From positions 124,001 through 188,000 of the forward strand of contig NZ_LMDB01000012.1 in the NCBI RefSeq assembly GCF_001425005.1: DNA of 64,000 nucleotides, given 5' to 3'. The translations under genes and the position numbers were made by a program. Shown here piece by piece: positions 44,060 to 54,796 of the stretch; the first letter of the stretch is position 1; each line of letters opens with the position of its first letter. The DNA comes from Duganella sp. Root336D2. Lineage in GTDB: Bacteria; Pseudomonadota; Gammaproteobacteria; Burkholderiales; Burkholderiaceae_D. The notes beneath the pieces were generated by a model. It worked only from the letters and a program-made list of their open reading frames with translations. It was not told the DNA's origin and did not search any database.

Positions 44060-44640
44060 AAGGTCAATCGCTGCGCCAGGCCAACTGGCACGGTCACGTG
44101 CTTGCAACGAACGCCCCGCACCCTTACCGCCACTGGCTGGCCAGCGGCGGGTCGCTGACCGATAAACTGAAAGCGCATAGCAGCGCTTTCCGCGTGCAGC
44201 TGCTGCACCAGGACACGGCAATCTGCCTGGCAGACGAAGCCAATATCATCGGCTATCATCGCCCCGGCCGTGTCTGGGAGAGGGAAGTGTTGCTGCGGTG
44301 TGATAATACGCCTGTCGTCTTCGCCCACACCGTGGTGCCGATGGCGGCGGACGCCTCGGACTGGCCGCTGTTCAGTGCCTTGGGCGAACGCTCGCTCGGC
44401 AGTACACTGTTCGGCGACCCGCAAGTGCGGCGCGGCGAACTGGAATTTGCGCGGCTGCGCGCGACGCATCCGCTGGCCTTGCGTGCACGCGCGGCCCTGG
44501 CGGCCAACGGCGCCGAGGTGCCGGAGGATGCTTTACTGTATGCACGGCGCTGCCTGTACCGGCGCCATGAAGGAACTTTGCTGGTGACCGAGGTCTTCCT
44601 GCCCCCGGTGCTGAAGCTTGAACGGAATAACGTGAAATGA
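44056..44640 (+). CDS. ubiC: Chorismate pyruvate-lyase
   Basis: A 194-residue enzyme that converts chorismate to 4-hydroxybenzoate plus pyruvate, the first committed step of ubiquinone synthesis. Motifs match UbiC: WLASGGSLTDKLKAHS, WEREVLLRCDNTPVVFAHTVVP, LGERSLGSTLFGDP and a C-terminal VTEVFLPPV. It overlaps both neighbours by 4 bp. In this window AroQ and AroE make the upstream shikimate intermediates. Confidence 0.93.
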   Translation: MKGQSLRQANWHGHVLATNAPHPYRHWLASGGSLTDKLKAHSSAFRVQLLHQDTAICLADEANIIGYHRPGRVWEREVLLRCDNTPVVFAHTVVPMAADASDWPLFSALGERSLGSTLFGDPQVRRGELEFARLRATHPLALRARAALAANGAEVPEDALLYARRCLYRRHEGTLLVTEVFLPPVLKLERNNVK

Positions 44641-46670
44641 ATGTATTTTTTGAAGAATCGGGCGATTTCAAAGTAGGCAGCGTGCTGTCGCAAGCAGGCG
44701 AGGCCTACCAGGTTGAAATGGCAAGCGGCAAGCGCAACAAGGTCAAAACCAAGGACGTGATGCTGCAGTTCGACAAGCCGGCGCCGGCTGAATTGCTGGA
44801 GCAGGCCAAGGCCATCGCCGCCGACGTCGACCTGGACTTCCTGTGGGAAGTGGCGGGCGAAGAAGAGTTCGGTTTCGCCGAACTGGGCGCCGAGTATTTC
44901 GGCCACGCCCCGCAGCCGGCGGAAGCGGCCGGCCTGATCCTGAGCCTGCATGCGGCGCCGATCTATTTCCACAAGAAGGGCCGCGGCCGCTACAAGAAAG
45001 CCCCGGAGCAGACGCTGAAGGCGGCACTGGCCGGTATCGAGAAGAAGAAGCAGCAAGCCGTCATCCAGGGCCAGTACGCCGAGGAACTGAAGGCGGGCAC
45101 CCTGCCGGTTTCGATGCAGAACATCGTGAGCCAGCTGCTGTTCAAGCCGGACAAGAACACCATTGAATACAAGGCGCTGGAGCAGGCCGCCAATGAAGCG
45201 CACACCACGCCGGCGCGCCTGATGCTGTCGGCCGGCGGCATCAAGTCGCCGAAAGAGCTGCACATGGCGAAGTTCCTGTTCGAGAATTTCCCGAAAGGCC
45301 ATGGCTTCCCGGAGCTGCCGGTGCCTGCCGCGCCTGCCGGCCTGCCGCTGGCGGCAGTGGCAGCGTTCTCCATCGACGACGTGACCACCACCGAAATCGA
45401 CGACGCCTTCTCCGTGGTGCACCAGGCGGACGGCAAGGTGCGTGTCGGCATCCACATCGCCGCACCAGGCCTGGGCATCAAGCCGGACGACGCCATCGAC
45501 AAGATCGCGCGCGGCCGCATGTCCACCGTGTATATGCCGGGCGACAAGATCACCATGCTGCCGGACAGCATCGTTGAGGCTTTTACCCTGGCCGAAGGCA
45601 AGACCTGCCCGGCGCTGTCGCTGTATGCCGTGCTGGATCCGGCCGACTGGTCGGTCATCTCGACCGCAACCAAGGCCGAGCTGGTGCCGATCGCCAACAA
45701 CCTGCGCCACAACACGCTGGACGAACTGGTCAACGAGGAAACCCTGGCCAGCGGCGCCGGCGACTACCCGCGCAAGGCCGAGCTGACCTTGCTGTGGGGC
45801 TGGGCCCAGCACCTGGAAGCGGGCCGCATGGTCAAGCGTGAGGCCTTCGGCCTGAAGCCGGAACAGAATAACCGCGTCGACTTCAACTTCTATGTGGAAG
45901 ACGATGTGGTCACGATCTCGCGCCGCAAGCGCGGTGCGCCGCTGGACAAGATCGTGGCCGAGCTGATGATCTTCGCCAACAGCACCTGGGGCAAGCTGAT
46001 GCACGACCACGGGGTGCCTGGCATCTACCGTACCCAGGGACAGGGCGCAGGCGGCTGGGCTGCCAAGATGCAGGTGCGCATGATGACCCAGGCCGCGCCG
46101 CACCAGGGCCTGGGCGTGGACCAGTACGCCTGGTCGACCTCGCCGCTGCGCCGGTATACCGACCTGGTCAACCAGTGGCAGATCCTGGCCTGCGCCTCGC
46201 ACGGTGTGACCGCGCCCATGGTGGCGCCGTTCAAGCACAAGGATGCCAACCTGTTTGCCATCGTCTCGGCCTTCGACGCGGCTTATGCGTCGTACGCGGA
46301 CTTCCAGTCGAATATGGAACGTTACTGGTGCTTGCGCTGGCTGGGCCAGGAAAACGCGAAGGAAGTCGAGGCGGTGGTACTGAAGGATGAAGTGCTGCGC
46401 CTGGCCGAGATACCGCTGATCGTGCGCATGCCTGGCATGCCCTCTGTTGCACGCGGGTCACACGTGAAGCTGGACGTTTTGCGCTGGGACGAAGTCGACC
46501 TGGCCATCGAGACGCGCTTGCAGGAAGGCTCGATTACCCAGCCTGCCGAGCCCGCGGCGGAACTGGACGAGGAAGAGGCGCCAGCCGATCCGGCGCAGCC
46601 GAGCGAGGCCGATGCGGAGGAGGCTGCGCTCGCCAGCGAGACGGTTGTTACCGAACCAGGCCCACAGTGA
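44637..46670 (+). CDS. RNB-domain (RNase II family) exoribonuclease
   Basis: A 677-residue enzyme. The RNB catalytic domain spans about 235-560 and includes SIDDVTTTEIDDAFSV with the metal-binding aspartates, and the later STSPLRRYTDLVNQWQ. The N-terminal part (1-90) has a small beta-barrel-like fold, and the C-terminus ends in an acidic Glu/Ala tail. It should degrade RNA 3' to 5'. It is too short for RNase R (about 800 residues) and differs from E. coli RNase II, so a specific name is withheld. ATGA overlap with ubiC. Confidence 0.92.
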   Translation: MNVFFEESGDFKVGSVLSQAGEAYQVEMASGKRNKVKTKDVMLQFDKPAPAELLEQAKAIAADVDLDFLWEVAGEEEFGFAELGAEYFGHAPQPAEAAGLILSLHAAPIYFHKKGRGRYKKAPEQTLKAALAGIEKKKQQAVIQGQYAEELKAGTLPVSMQNIVSQLLFKPDKNTIEYKALEQAANEAHTTPARLMLSAGGIKSPKELHMAKFLFENFPKGHGFPELPVPAAPAGLPLAAVAAFSIDDVTTTEIDDAFSVVHQADGKVRVGIHIAAPGLGIKPDDAIDKIARGRMSTVYMPGDKITMLPDSIVEAFTLAEGKTCPALSLYAVLDPADWSVISTATKAELVPIANNLRHNTLDELVNEETLASGAGDYPRKAELTLLWGWAQHLEAGRMVKREAFGLKPEQNNRVDFNFYVEDDVVTISRRKRGAPLDKIVAELMIFANSTWGKLMHDHGVPGIYRTQGQGAGGWAAKMQVRMMTQAAPHQGLGVDQYAWSTSPLRRYTDLVNQWQILACASHGVTAPMVAPFKHKDANLFAIVSAFDAAYASYADFQSNMERYWCLRWLGQENAKEVEAVVLKDEVLRLAEIPLIVRMPGMPSVARGSHVKLDVLRWDEVDLAIETRLQEGSITQPAEPAAELDEEEAPADPAQPSEADAEEAALASETVVTEPGPQ

Positions 46671-46715
46671 AGTAGAATTCAAGATTCTCAAAAGCATCAT
46701 TTCTGATTCCAGCGC

Positions 46716-47597
46716 GTGAAGTCTTTCAAAGAAAACCAGTTCCTTGTCATCGCCACCGCAGTGTCGGTGCTGTTCCACGCCGTGGCGCTGACGGTGCATT
46801 TCGTCGCCCCCAAAGATTTCAAGGTCGAGCCAACGGACCCCGGCCTTGAAGTTATCCTGGTCAATGCCAAGCATGCCTCCAAGCCGCTGAAGGCCGATGC
46901 ACTGGCGCAGGCCGACCTGGATGGCGGCGGCAACGCCGATGCCGGCCGTGCCAAATCCCCGCTGCCCGACATGCGCCGCATGGAAACCGGCGACAGCATC
47001 AAGGCTTCCCAGCGTTATATGCAGGAGCTCGAAGAGCGCCAGAAGAACCTGCTGACCCAGGTCAGGAAGAGTCCTTTGTCTGCCGCGCCGGTGGCGGAAA
47101 AGAACCAGACCGATCCCAGCCGCACCGGCGCCGAGCTGATTGAAAGCAGCAAGGCCATCGCCCGCATGGAAGCGGAAATCACGCAAACCATCGAAGACCA
47201 GAACAAGCGGCCGAAGAAGACTTTCCTGTCGCCGAGCACGCAGGGCGTCGGCTATGCCATGTATTACAACGCCTTCCGCCGCCGCGTGGAGGATATCGGC
47301 ACGCTGAACTTCCCGCAGAAGGATGGGCGCAAGCTGTATGGCGTGGTGGTGCTGAGCATTCCCATCTTCCAGGACGGCAGCGTCTATGAGAGGGAAGGCG
47401 GCACCGTGGTCGAGCGCAGCTCCGGCAACCCGGACCTCGACAAGGCCGCGATCAGCATCGTGCGGCGCTCGGCGCCGTTCGGCAAATTCCCGCCGAATAT
47501 GCGTTCCAAGGATCGCGACGACCTGTGGGTGATCGTGCAGAAGTTCGTCTTTACGCGTGAAGAGAAGGTCCAGGTCTCCTACGGAAGCCCGGAGTAA
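46716..47597 (+). CDS. TonB-family energy-transducing protein
   Basis: A 293-residue protein with one N-terminal membrane anchor (about 9-29), a charged coiled-coil-like middle (about 100-160) and a TonB-type C-terminal domain (about 190-285: [44 protein letters not shown]). The proline-rich spacer typical of TonB is weak. GTG 46716 is the start. No ExbB or ExbD lies nearby. Its stop overlaps the aroE start as TAATG, a pairing seen in betaproteobacteria. Confidence 0.82.
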   Translation: MKSFKENQFLVIATAVSVLFHAVALTVHFVAPKDFKVEPTDPGLEVILVNAKHASKPLKADALAQADLDGGGNADAGRAKSPLPDMRRMETGDSIKASQRYMQELEERQKNLLTQVRKSPLSAAPVAEKNQTDPSRTGAELIESSKAIARMEAEITQTIEDQNKRPKKTFLSPSTQGVGYAMYYNAFRRRVEDIGTLNFPQKDGRKLYGVVVLSIPIFQDGSVYEREGGTVVERSSGNPDLDKAAISIVRRSAPFGKFPPNMRSKDRDDLWVIVQKFVFTREEKVQVSYGSPE

Positions 47598-48418
47598 TGG
47601 ATAGGTACTGCGTCTTCGGCAACCCGATTGCCCACAGCAAGTCGCCTGAGATCCACGCGGCCTATGCGGCGCAGACCGGCCAGCAACTGAGCTACGAAAA
47701 ATCGCTGGCGCCGCTGGACGGCTTCGGCGCCGCGGTGCAAGCCTTTATTGCCGCCGGCGGCAAGGGCGCCAATGTCACCGTGCCGTTCAAGCTGGAGGCG
47801 CACAAGCTGGCCAGCGCCCTGACCGTACGTGCCCAGGCGGCAGGCGCCGTGAACACCCTGCTGTTCGATGCCGACGGCGGCATCACGGGCGACAACACCG
47901 ATGGCGCCGGCCTGGTGGCCGACATCGTGCAGAACGCCGGCGTGGCGATTACCGGCAAGCGCGTGCTGCTGCTTGGCGCCGGCGGCGCCGCGCGCGGCGT
48001 GGTGCTGCCCATCCTTGAACATCGTCCTGCGGCACTGGTCATCGCCAACCGCACCGTCGCCACCGCGGAAGCGCTGGTCGAGCAGTTCGGCGCGCTGGCC
48101 GGGGCGGGGGTGCTGTCGGCCTGCGGCTTTGCCGACGTGCTGGACGCTTTCGACATCATCATCAACGCCACCTCCGCCAGCCTGAACGCCGACCTGCCGC
48201 CGGTGCCGGCCACCATCTTCGCGCCCCGCGCGCTGGCGCTGGACATGATGTACGGCGCCAAACCGACCGTTTTCATGGCGTTCGCCGCCGCCCATGGCGC
48301 CGCCACGCGCGACGGCCTGGGCATGCTGGTCGAGCAGGCCGCCGAAGCCTTCCAGCTCTGGCGCGGCGTACGGCCGCAGACAGCCGCAGTGCTGGCGCAG
48401 CTGCGCGCCAAGCTATGA
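47597..48418 (+). CDS. aroE: Shikimate dehydrogenase
   Basis: A 273-residue NADPH-dependent enzyme converting 3-dehydroshikimate to shikimate. The substrate-binding motif is [12 protein letters not shown] and the catalytic lysine lies in [12 protein letters not shown]. The nucleotide loop [12 protein letters not shown] and NATSASL also fit. It sits between the TonB-like gene and mtgA with 1- and 4-bp overlaps. Confidence 0.97.
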   Translation: MDRYCVFGNPIAHSKSPEIHAAYAAQTGQQLSYEKSLAPLDGFGAAVQAFIAAGGKGANVTVPFKLEAHKLASALTVRAQAAGAVNTLLFDADGGITGDNTDGAGLVADIVQNAGVAITGKRVLLLGAGGAARGVVLPILEHRPAALVIANRTVATAEALVEQFGALAGAGVLSACGFADVLDAFDIIINATSASLNADLPPVPATIFAPRALALDMMYGAKPTVFMAFAAAHGAATRDGLGMLVEQAAEAFQLWRGVRPQTAAVLAQLRAKL

Positions 48419-49107
48419 TCAGGAAGCTGAAGTGGTTCATCATCGTGCCGGTCGCGATTTTTCTCGCGGTACAGCTGTATTTCTTCGTGCAGATCTGGTG
48501 GTGGGTCGAGCATAATCCGGGCATGACAGCCTTCATGCGCGAGCAGCAGGCAGCGATGCAGGAGAAGGACCCGAAAGCGCGCGTGCAGCAGGCCTGGGTC
48601 AGCTACCAGGCCATCTCGCCCAACCTGAAACGCGCGGTGATCGCCTCGGAAGATGCCAACTTCGCCGAGCACGAAGGCGTGGACTGGGAGGCGATGCAGA
48701 AAGCCTACGAGCATAACCAGGAAAAGAAAAAGGGCACCAAGGTCCACGGCGGCTCGACGATCACCCAGCAACTGGCCAAGAACCTGTTCCTGTCCGGCTC
48801 GCGCAGCTACCTGCGCAAGGGGCAGGAGCTGATCATCACTTATATGCTGGAGATGCTGATGGATAAACGCCGCATCTTCGAGATCTACCTGAACGTGGCG
48901 GAGTTCGGCCGCGGCATTTACGGCGCGGAAGCGGCAGCGCGCCACTATTACCGGATTCCGGCGTCAAAGCTGGGACCTGAACAGGCGGCGCGGCTGGCAG
49001 TGATGCTGCCGCGCCCTAAATATTATGATGTGCACCGCGAATCGGCCTACCTGGCGCGGCGTACCGGCATCATCATGCAACGAATGAATTCTGCAGACTT
49101 ACCATGA
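48415..49107 (+). CDS. mtgA: Monofunctional peptidoglycan glycosyltransferase
   Basis: A 230-residue GT51 enzyme with an N-terminal membrane anchor (about 7-27). The catalytic glutamates lie in [17 protein letters not shown] and in the region [48 protein letters not shown] is the third family motif. It polymerises lipid II glycan strands without transpeptidation. It overlaps aroE and the next small gene by 4 bp each. Confidence 0.96.
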   Translation: MIRKLKWFIIVPVAIFLAVQLYFFVQIWWWVEHNPGMTAFMREQQAAMQEKDPKARVQQAWVSYQAISPNLKRAVIASEDANFAEHEGVDWEAMQKAYEHNQEKKKGTKVHGGSTITQQLAKNLFLSGSRSYLRKGQELIITYMLEMLMDKRRIFEIYLNVAEFGRGIYGAEAAARHYYRIPASKLGPEQAARLAVMLPRPKYYDVHRESAYLARRTGIIMQRMNSADLP

Positions 49108-49481
49108 ATAAAAATCAATCCGGTATCAGCCTGGTCGCGGTGGCGATCGTGATGGGCGTATTGGGCGGCGCTGCGGCGTTTGCCCTGATCTCGATGCGGC
49201 AAGACCGCAACCTGTTTGCCGAAGCGCTCAACAAGGCCGGCGCCAAGGCTGCCGCAGTGGCTGCGCCAGCGGTGGCCACGGTGACGCCGCCGGCGGCCCC
49301 GATGCGCAAGTGCGTTATCAATGGCAGGACGGTGATCTCCAATACCGATTGCGGCGAGAAGGGCAAAGTCATCGCGATCCACGACTCGCGCGGGATCGAA
49401 GCGCCGAAGGAGCCGCCGAAGCCGGCGCCGGAAGCGATGCCGAATGCGACGGACCGCGCCATCGAGCGGGCGACGCGTTAA
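49104..49481 (+). CDS. Small membrane-anchored protein, DUF4124-like
   Basis: A 125-residue protein with one N-terminal transmembrane helix (about 9-30), an Ala/Pro linker and a short segment MRKCVINGRTVISNTDCG, resembling the DUF4124 motif (a cysteine-bracketed strand pair). A Pro-rich tail follows. The function is unknown. It is the last gene of the overlapping run from mpl (ATGA with mtgA). Confidence 0.7.
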   Translation: MNKNQSGISLVAVAIVMGVLGGAAAFALISMRQDRNLFAEALNKAGAKAAAVAAPAVATVTPPAAPMRKCVINGRTVISNTDCGEKGKVIAIHDSRGIEAPKEPPKPAPEAMPNATDRAIERATR

Positions 49482-49583
49482 AAATTTGCAGCGGCGGGGT
49501 GGCAACGCCTCCCCCTTTGCGGGTACACTTGCGAAGTTTTTTAGAACCCGCGCTCTACACTCCCTGTCCGGCTGAGATTGCCT

Positions 49584-50549
49584 ATGATCAATGTTTTCGT
49601 TTTACAAAATGGCCGGCTCAACCAGGTGCCTATTGAGACGCGCGGAGACCTTGAGCAAGCGGCACCGGTCTGGGTCGACCTGACCGATCCGACAGAAGAC
49701 GAGCGCGCCTGGGTCAAGTCCATCTACGGCGTGATCCTGCCAGGCGAAGACGAAGTCAAGGACATCGAAGCCTCGGCCCGCTACTACGAAGCGGAAAACG
49801 GCGACCTCCACCTGCGTACCGACTTCCTGCTGGAAGAGGATGAAGGCCCGTCGCGCGTGGTGACGGTAGCGTTCATCCTGGCCAAGAAAATGCTGTTCTC
49901 GGTGCATACCGACGACCTGCCGGTGTTCCGTCTGGTGCGCATGCGCGCCCGTTCGCGTCCCGGCTCGATCGCGGACTACATGGACGTGCTGCTCGACCTG
50001 TACGCCACCGACGCCGAGTATTCGGCGGACGCGCTGGAAGGCATCTACCAGAACCTGGAAGAAGTGTCGGGCCGCGTGCTGCAGGAAGAATTCACCGACA
50101 AGGACGCGGCCGATGCGCTGAGCGCCATCGCGCACGAGGAAGACTTGAACGGCCGCATCCGCCGCAACATGATGGACACGCGCCGCGCGGTGTCGTTCCT
50201 GATGCGCGGCCGCCTGCTCAATTCCGACCAGTTCGAGGAAGCGCGCCAGATCCTGCGCGACATTGAATCGCTGGACGGCCACACTTCCTTCCTGTTCGAT
50301 AAGATCAACTTCCTGATGGATGCCACCGTCGGCTTCATCAACATTAACCAGAATAAGATCATCAAGATCTTCTCGGTGGCTTCGGTCGCCTTCCTGCCGC
50401 CGACCCTGATCGCCTCAGTGTACGGCATGAACTTCGACTTCATGCCGGAACTGAAGTGGCAGATGGGCTATGGCTGGGCCTGGGGCCTGATGATCGTCAG
50501 TGCCGCCGCGCCGCTGCTATACTTCCGCCGCCGCGGCTGGCTGCGTTGA
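49584..50549 (+). CDS. corA: CorA magnesium/cobalt transporter
   Basis: A 321-residue ion channel. A large cytoplasmic N-terminal domain (about 1-255) with long helices leads to two C-terminal transmembrane helices; the selectivity motif YGMNF follows the first. Positively charged Arg/Lys residues close the C-terminus. ATG 49584 is preferred over the TTG two codons upstream. It forms a homopentamer importing Mg2+. It is 100 bp from the previous gene, so it probably has its own promoter. Confidence 0.95.
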   Translation: MINVFVLQNGRLNQVPIETRGDLEQAAPVWVDLTDPTEDERAWVKSIYGVILPGEDEVKDIEASARYYEAENGDLHLRTDFLLEEDEGPSRVVTVAFILAKKMLFSVHTDDLPVFRLVRMRARSRPGSIADYMDVLLDLYATDAEYSADALEGIYQNLEEVSGRVLQEEFTDKDAADALSAIAHEEDLNGRIRRNMMDTRRAVSFLMRGRLLNSDQFEEARQILRDIESLDGHTSFLFDKINFLMDATVGFININQNKIIKIFSVASVAFLPPTLIASVYGMNFDFMPELKWQMGYGWAWGLMIVSAAAPLLYFRRRGWLR

Positions 50550-50647
50550 CTTAAAGCAACATAATCATTTGCTAAGTCCCAATTGATAGGTAAAATTTCG
50601 CCGCGACTCCCGCTTGCGGAAAATTCCAACTATACGAAAGGGCTGAG

Positions 50648-51340
50648 ATGATGTTCCGATTTGGCTTGCTGCTCGCCATTGCGGCATTGCTGGCCGGCTG
50701 CGCCGCCGCGCCGCCCCAGGCCGCAGTATCGATGGGCTACGGAATCTTTGCGGAACCGGGCCTGCGGGTCGGTGTCGCGATGAGCAAGCTGCCACAGGTC
50801 GATACCAGTTTCCCAGGTGCCGACTGGCCGCTGTCCCGTGCTGCAGCCACGGTTGCCAACGCCGCGCTGACGGCGCACACCCGGACCCTCGCGGCAGAGG
50901 AGCTGTTGCGCATGAAGGCTGAAATCGCCGAAGCACTGAAATTGCGCGGCCAGCTGCCAGTCGTGATCGATGAGCCGATCGTGCTCGACCAGCTGCCCAA
51001 AGCCAGCGGCAAAGGGCGCAATGCGGCCGCCAGGAATTACGCTTCGCTGCAATCGCGTTACCAGCTCGACAAGCTGCTGGTGGTGGAGTTGACCGAAATC
51101 GGCATCACGCGCCCCTATTCTTCGTACATTCCAACTGGCGAGCCCAAAGGCATCGTGAGCGGCGCGGTGTATATCGTCAACTTCAAGGACAACACCTACG
51201 AATGGTACCAGCCGGTGATGCAGCAGAAGAGCGCCCTCGGCAACTGGGACGAGGCGCCGGCCTTCCCTGGCCTGAGCAATGCCTTTTACCAGGCGCTCGA
51301 CGGGGCGCGGGAAGCCATTCTCCGGGCACTGGCGAGATAA
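50648..51340 (+). CDS. Putative lipoprotein of unknown function
   Basis: A 230-residue protein with signal and lipobox (LLAIAALLAGCAAAP). I do not recognise the family. It has a mixed alpha/beta pattern with KLLVVELTEIGITRPYSSYIPTG and GIVSGAVYIVNFKDNTYEWYQPV in the C-terminal half. The following gene's ATG overlaps this stop (TAATG), so the two exported proteins are probably made together and may interact. Confidence 0.65.
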   Translation: MMFRFGLLLAIAALLAGCAAAPPQAAVSMGYGIFAEPGLRVGVAMSKLPQVDTSFPGADWPLSRAAATVANAALTAHTRTLAAEELLRMKAEIAEALKLRGQLPVVIDEPIVLDQLPKASGKGRNAAARNYASLQSRYQLDKLLVVELTEIGITRPYSSYIPTGEPKGIVSGAVYIVNFKDNTYEWYQPVMQQKSALGNWDEAPAFPGLSNAFYQALDGAREAILRALAR

Positions 51341-52200
51341 TGATGCGGCAACACTTCATTGCACTGGCCGTGCTGCTGGCTTGCCTGCCGGCGCCGAAAG
51401 CGGCCGAATCGGCGCCGCCGAACGCCGTCTGGTCGCTGAGTTTGCCGGACAGGGAAAAAATCGACTTCCGCGGCCAGGTTAATTTTGACAAGGCGGGCCA
51501 GGGCCCAAGCAACATGCTGTATCCGGCCCCTGGCCTGGCCGGTTTTGTCGTGGCCCTGGCGACGCACGCAGTGGTGGTCAAGGGCCAAATGAAAGAGCAG
51601 CGCAGCGAGATCGAAGCTGACGCGGACAGGATCCTGGTGCCTTTCAGGAAGACGCTGGATACCTTCAGCTATGGCGAACTCGCTGAGCGAGCCTTCCCGG
51701 CGGCGTCGGGCGTGCCCTGGATCGGTAGCGGTGGCCGGCCGCAGTCAGGATGGCTCATTGCCAGTTCACCGGTGTTCTACATGACGCAGGATCAAAGCGC
51801 GCTGATCATTGACAATACGGTGTCGGTGTTCCAGGCCGGAAGCGAGCTGCCGCTCTACACCAATACGGTGCGGGTGGTATCGCGCGCCGTGGATGTCGAG
51901 AACGAAGCCGTGTTCTGGCAGCGCAACGGCGGTTTGCGGCTGCGGGAAATGAGCGCCGCGCTGTTCCGCGCGTCAGTCGAGATCGTGCGCGAGCATGCAC
52001 TGGCGCCGGTCGCAACGGCCGCTGGCGCGCAGCGTACTTTTCGCTACCTGGAAGGGAAGAAGGATGCGGTCGAACGTGCCGAACCGGTCAATGAGCGCTG
52101 CGGCCGCGCGCTGGTCAGGAACTTGCGCGGCTGGCTGATGTCGCTTCCACTCAAGCGCGCGCAGCCGCCCGCGCCCGGGTGCGATGCGGCAACGGGATAA
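51340..52200 (+). CDS. Exported protein of unknown function
   Basis: A 286-residue protein with a cleavable signal peptide (MRQHFIALAVLLACLPAPKAAES). I see no known domain. A hydrophobic stretch at about 65-80 (GLAGFVVALATHAVVV) could be a second membrane segment. Either of two adjacent ATG codons could start it. Coupled to the upstream lipoprotein. Confidence 0.6.
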   Translation: MMRQHFIALAVLLACLPAPKAAESAPPNAVWSLSLPDREKIDFRGQVNFDKAGQGPSNMLYPAPGLAGFVVALATHAVVVKGQMKEQRSEIEADADRILVPFRKTLDTFSYGELAERAFPAASGVPWIGSGGRPQSGWLIASSPVFYMTQDQSALIIDNTVSVFQAGSELPLYTNTVRVVSRAVDVENEAVFWQRNGGLRLREMSAALFRASVEIVREHALAPVATAAGAQRTFRYLEGKKDAVERAEPVNERCGRALVRNLRGWLMSLPLKRAQPPAPGCDAATG

Positions 52201-52397
52201 GCGCGGCAATAACGCTGCAAGATTGCAACACTGCTTGTAACCGCCGGTTAAGCGATGTTTGCCGGCGCAGGCCAGGCGCGCCCGTGCTGCGGCGCTTTTG
52301 TACTTGTCAGTTATTTATCGCCTTGCGCTGTGTATTGACACGAAAGTATCTGCATAAGATTCTTTCGATTCACAATGCACATTTTCCTGGAGGCTCA

Positions 52398-53516
52398 ATG
52401 ACTGAGGTCGGTTTGTCTCCATCATCGCAAGCGATGCTGGCTTTGCGCGACCAGGTGATTGAAGCCTGGTGCCAGGCCGCGCGGCAGACGCTGTGCAAAG
52501 CCGGCGAGCTGCCCGATCCAATCTTGCTGAACACCTTGCCGACGTTTTACGAGCACCTGGCGCGCCTTTTGACGGATGAGTATTACCAGGCCAGCGGCGT
52601 CGACGTGGCGGTCATTGCGCAAGAGCATGGCGGCGAACGGGCGCGCCTGAGCGGCTACGACACCACTACCCTGATCCGCGAATACCAGTTGTTCCGGCAG
52701 GTGCTGTTTACGATGCTGCACCAGTGCAGCGTGACGCTGACGCATGAACAGCGGGAAGCGATTGCCAGCTCGATCGACAGCGCCATCCGCGAAAGCGTGA
52801 CGGCGTTCGCGCTGATCCAGTCGGCCCTGCGCGAGCAGTTCATCGCCGCGCTGACGCATGATCTACGCACCCCGCTGTCAACCGTCAGCGTGGCGGCGCA
52901 GGTGATTGAAAGCAAGGCGCCAAGCGACGATATCCGCAGGCTGGCCGAGCGCATCGTGGTCAACGCGCAGCGCATCGAAGCCATGACGCGCGACTTGCTC
53001 GACTGCATGGTGTTCGAAGGCGGCCAGCGCCTGCCGCTGCACCTGGAGGAATTCGACCTGGCTTTGCTGGCCTACGAGGTCGCGCAGCAAACGATGGAAC
53101 GCAGCGCAGTGCAGGTGCAGGTGGAATTCGAATCGGCAGTGGGGCACTGGTGCCGCGCTTCGTTGCAACGTGCGCTTGAAAACCTGCTGGGCAATGCCAT
53201 CAAATACCGCGCGGCGGGTACGCCGGTGCTGGTACGGGTGGCCAGTCGCGGCCATCGCGTGCAGCTGGCGGTGCACAACGAAGGCGAGGCGATTCCGGCG
53301 GAAGAAATGGAATCGATCTTCCAGGTCTATCGCCGGGCGCGGCGCGGCAAGTGCAGCAAGGACGGTTGGGGAGTAGGGCTGCCGTATGCGCGCCGCGTGG
53401 CCGAGAGCCACGGCGGCAGCATCATCGTCACCAGTTCGGCAGCGCTCGGCACCACCTTCCTGATCGACATCCCGATGGACGCACGGCCTTTCAGCGGCGC
53501 CCCGGTAGTGAATTAA
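52398..53516 (+). CDS. Sensor histidine kinase, soluble
   Basis: A 372-residue kinase without transmembrane segments. The N-terminal helical region (about 10-140) resembles the RsbRD-type sensory domain. HisKA follows with H in [14 protein letters not shown], then a HATPase domain with N-box [14 protein letters not shown] and G2 box [11 protein letters not shown]. No response regulator is adjacent. GGAGG lies 6-7 bp before ATG 52398. A TTGACA at 52335-52340 may be a -35. The 4-bp overlap with hemL is convergent. Confidence 0.87.
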   Translation: MTEVGLSPSSQAMLALRDQVIEAWCQAARQTLCKAGELPDPILLNTLPTFYEHLARLLTDEYYQASGVDVAVIAQEHGGERARLSGYDTTTLIREYQLFRQVLFTMLHQCSVTLTHEQREAIASSIDSAIRESVTAFALIQSALREQFIAALTHDLRTPLSTVSVAAQVIESKAPSDDIRRLAERIVVNAQRIEAMTRDLLDCMVFEGGQRLPLHLEEFDLALLAYEVAQQTMERSAVQVQVEFESAVGHWCRASLQRALENLLGNAIKYRAAGTPVLVRVASRGHRVQLAVHNEGEAIPAEEMESIFQVYRRARRGKCSKDGWGVGLPYARRVAESHGGSIIVTSSAALGTTFLIDIPMDARPFSGAPVVN

Positions 53517-54796
53517 AGCGTAGCAAAGACTTTTTTCGCGGCGGCGATGGTGGCGTCGATCACGGCGTCGTCGTGCCGGGCGCTGACGAAGCCGGCTTCG
53601 AAAGCGGCCGGGGCGAAGTAGACGCCTTCATCCAGCATCTTGTGGAAGAACAGGTTGAACTTGTCGCGGTCGCCGGCCATCATTTCGGCGTAGTTGTTGG
53701 GCGGGCTGGCGCTGAAATACAGGCCGAACATGCCGCCTACCGCATCGGCGCAGAAGGTGACGCCGGCTTCTTGCGCGGCGGCGGTCAGGCCGTCGGCCAG
53801 GCGGCGCGCGCTGCGGGCCAGGCCCTGGTAGAAGCCTGGCTGCTGGATCAGTTTCAGGGTGGCCATGCCCGCTGCCACGGCAACCGGGTTGCCGGACAGG
53901 GTGCCCGCCTGGTAAACCGCGCCCACCGGCGACATCTTCGACATCAGTTCTTGCGAGCCGCCGAAGGCTGCCACCGGCAGGCCGCCGCCGATTACCTTGC
54001 CGAGCGCGGTCAGGTCAGGCTTGATGCCGTACAGTTCCTGCGCGCCGCCCAGGCCGACGCGGAAACCGCACATCACTTCGTCGAAGATCAGGATGGCGCC
54101 GTGTCGGGTGCACAGCTCGCGCAGCGCGCCCAGGAACTGCGGGGTGCCCTTGATCAGGTTCATATTGCCGGCCACCGGCTCCACGATGACGCAGGCGATG
54201 TCGTCGCCGTATTCGGCAAACGCGGCGCGGATCGCTTCCACGTTGTTGTAGTCCAGCACCAGGGTGTGCTTGACAAAGTCTTCCGGCACGCCGGCCGAAG
54301 TCGGGTTGCCGAAGGTCAGCAGGCCGCTGCCGGCTTTCACCAGCAGGGAGTCGGCATGGCCGTGATAGCAGCCTTCAAACTTGATGATCTTGTCGCGCCC
54401 GGTGGCGCCGCGCGCCAGGCGCAAGGCGCTCATGGTCGCTTCCGTGCCCGAAGACACCAGGCGCACCTGTTCGATCGAGGGCACCAGGCGGCAGATTTCC
54501 TCGGCCATTTCCACTTCAGCTTCGGTCGGCGCGCCGAAGGACAGGCCGCGGGTGGCGGCATCCTGCACCGCTTTCACCACGTCGGGGTGGGCGTGGCCGA
54601 CGATGGCCGGGCCCCAGGAGCCGATGTAGTCGATATAGCGCTTGCCGTCCGCATCCCAGAAGTAGGGGCCTTCGGCGCGGGTGATGAAGCGCGGCGTGCC
54701 GCCGACGGAGCGGAAGGCGCGCACCGGCGAATTCACGCCGCCGGGAGTGGATTTCTGGGCGCGCTCAAACAGGATATCGTTTTTCGAAGTGGTCAT
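53513..54796 (-). CDS. hemL: Glutamate-1-semialdehyde 2,1-aminomutase
   Basis: A 427-residue PLP enzyme making 5-aminolevulinate for haem synthesis by the C5 pathway. The PLP lysine lies in [15 protein letters not shown], and motifs [37 protein letters not shown] and [16 protein letters not shown] are typical. The start at 54796 ([14 protein letters not shown]) fits the family; the 63 upstream codons belong to the overlapping gene. ATGA overlap with the ThiD-type gene upstream. Confidence 0.97.
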   Translation of the reverse strand: MTTSKNDILFERAQKSTPGGVNSPVRAFRSVGGTPRFITRAEGPYFWDADGKRYIDYIGSWGPAIVGHAHPDVVKAVQDAATRGLSFGAPTEAEVEMAEEICRLVPSIEQVRLVSSGTEATMSALRLARGATGRDKIIKFEGCYHGHADSLLVKAGSGLLTFGNPTSAGVPEDFVKHTLVLDYNNVEAIRAAFAEYGDDIACVIVEPVAGNMNLIKGTPQFLGALRELCTRHGAILIFDEVMCGFRVGLGGAQELYGIKPDLTALGKVIGGGLPVAAFGGSQELMSKMSPVGAVYQAGTLSGNPVAVAAGMATLKLIQQPGFYQGLARSARRLADGLTAAAQEAGVTFCADAVGGMFGLYFSASPPNNYAEMMAGDRDKFNLFFHKMLDEGVYFAPAAFEAGFVSARHDDAVIDATIAAAKKVFATL

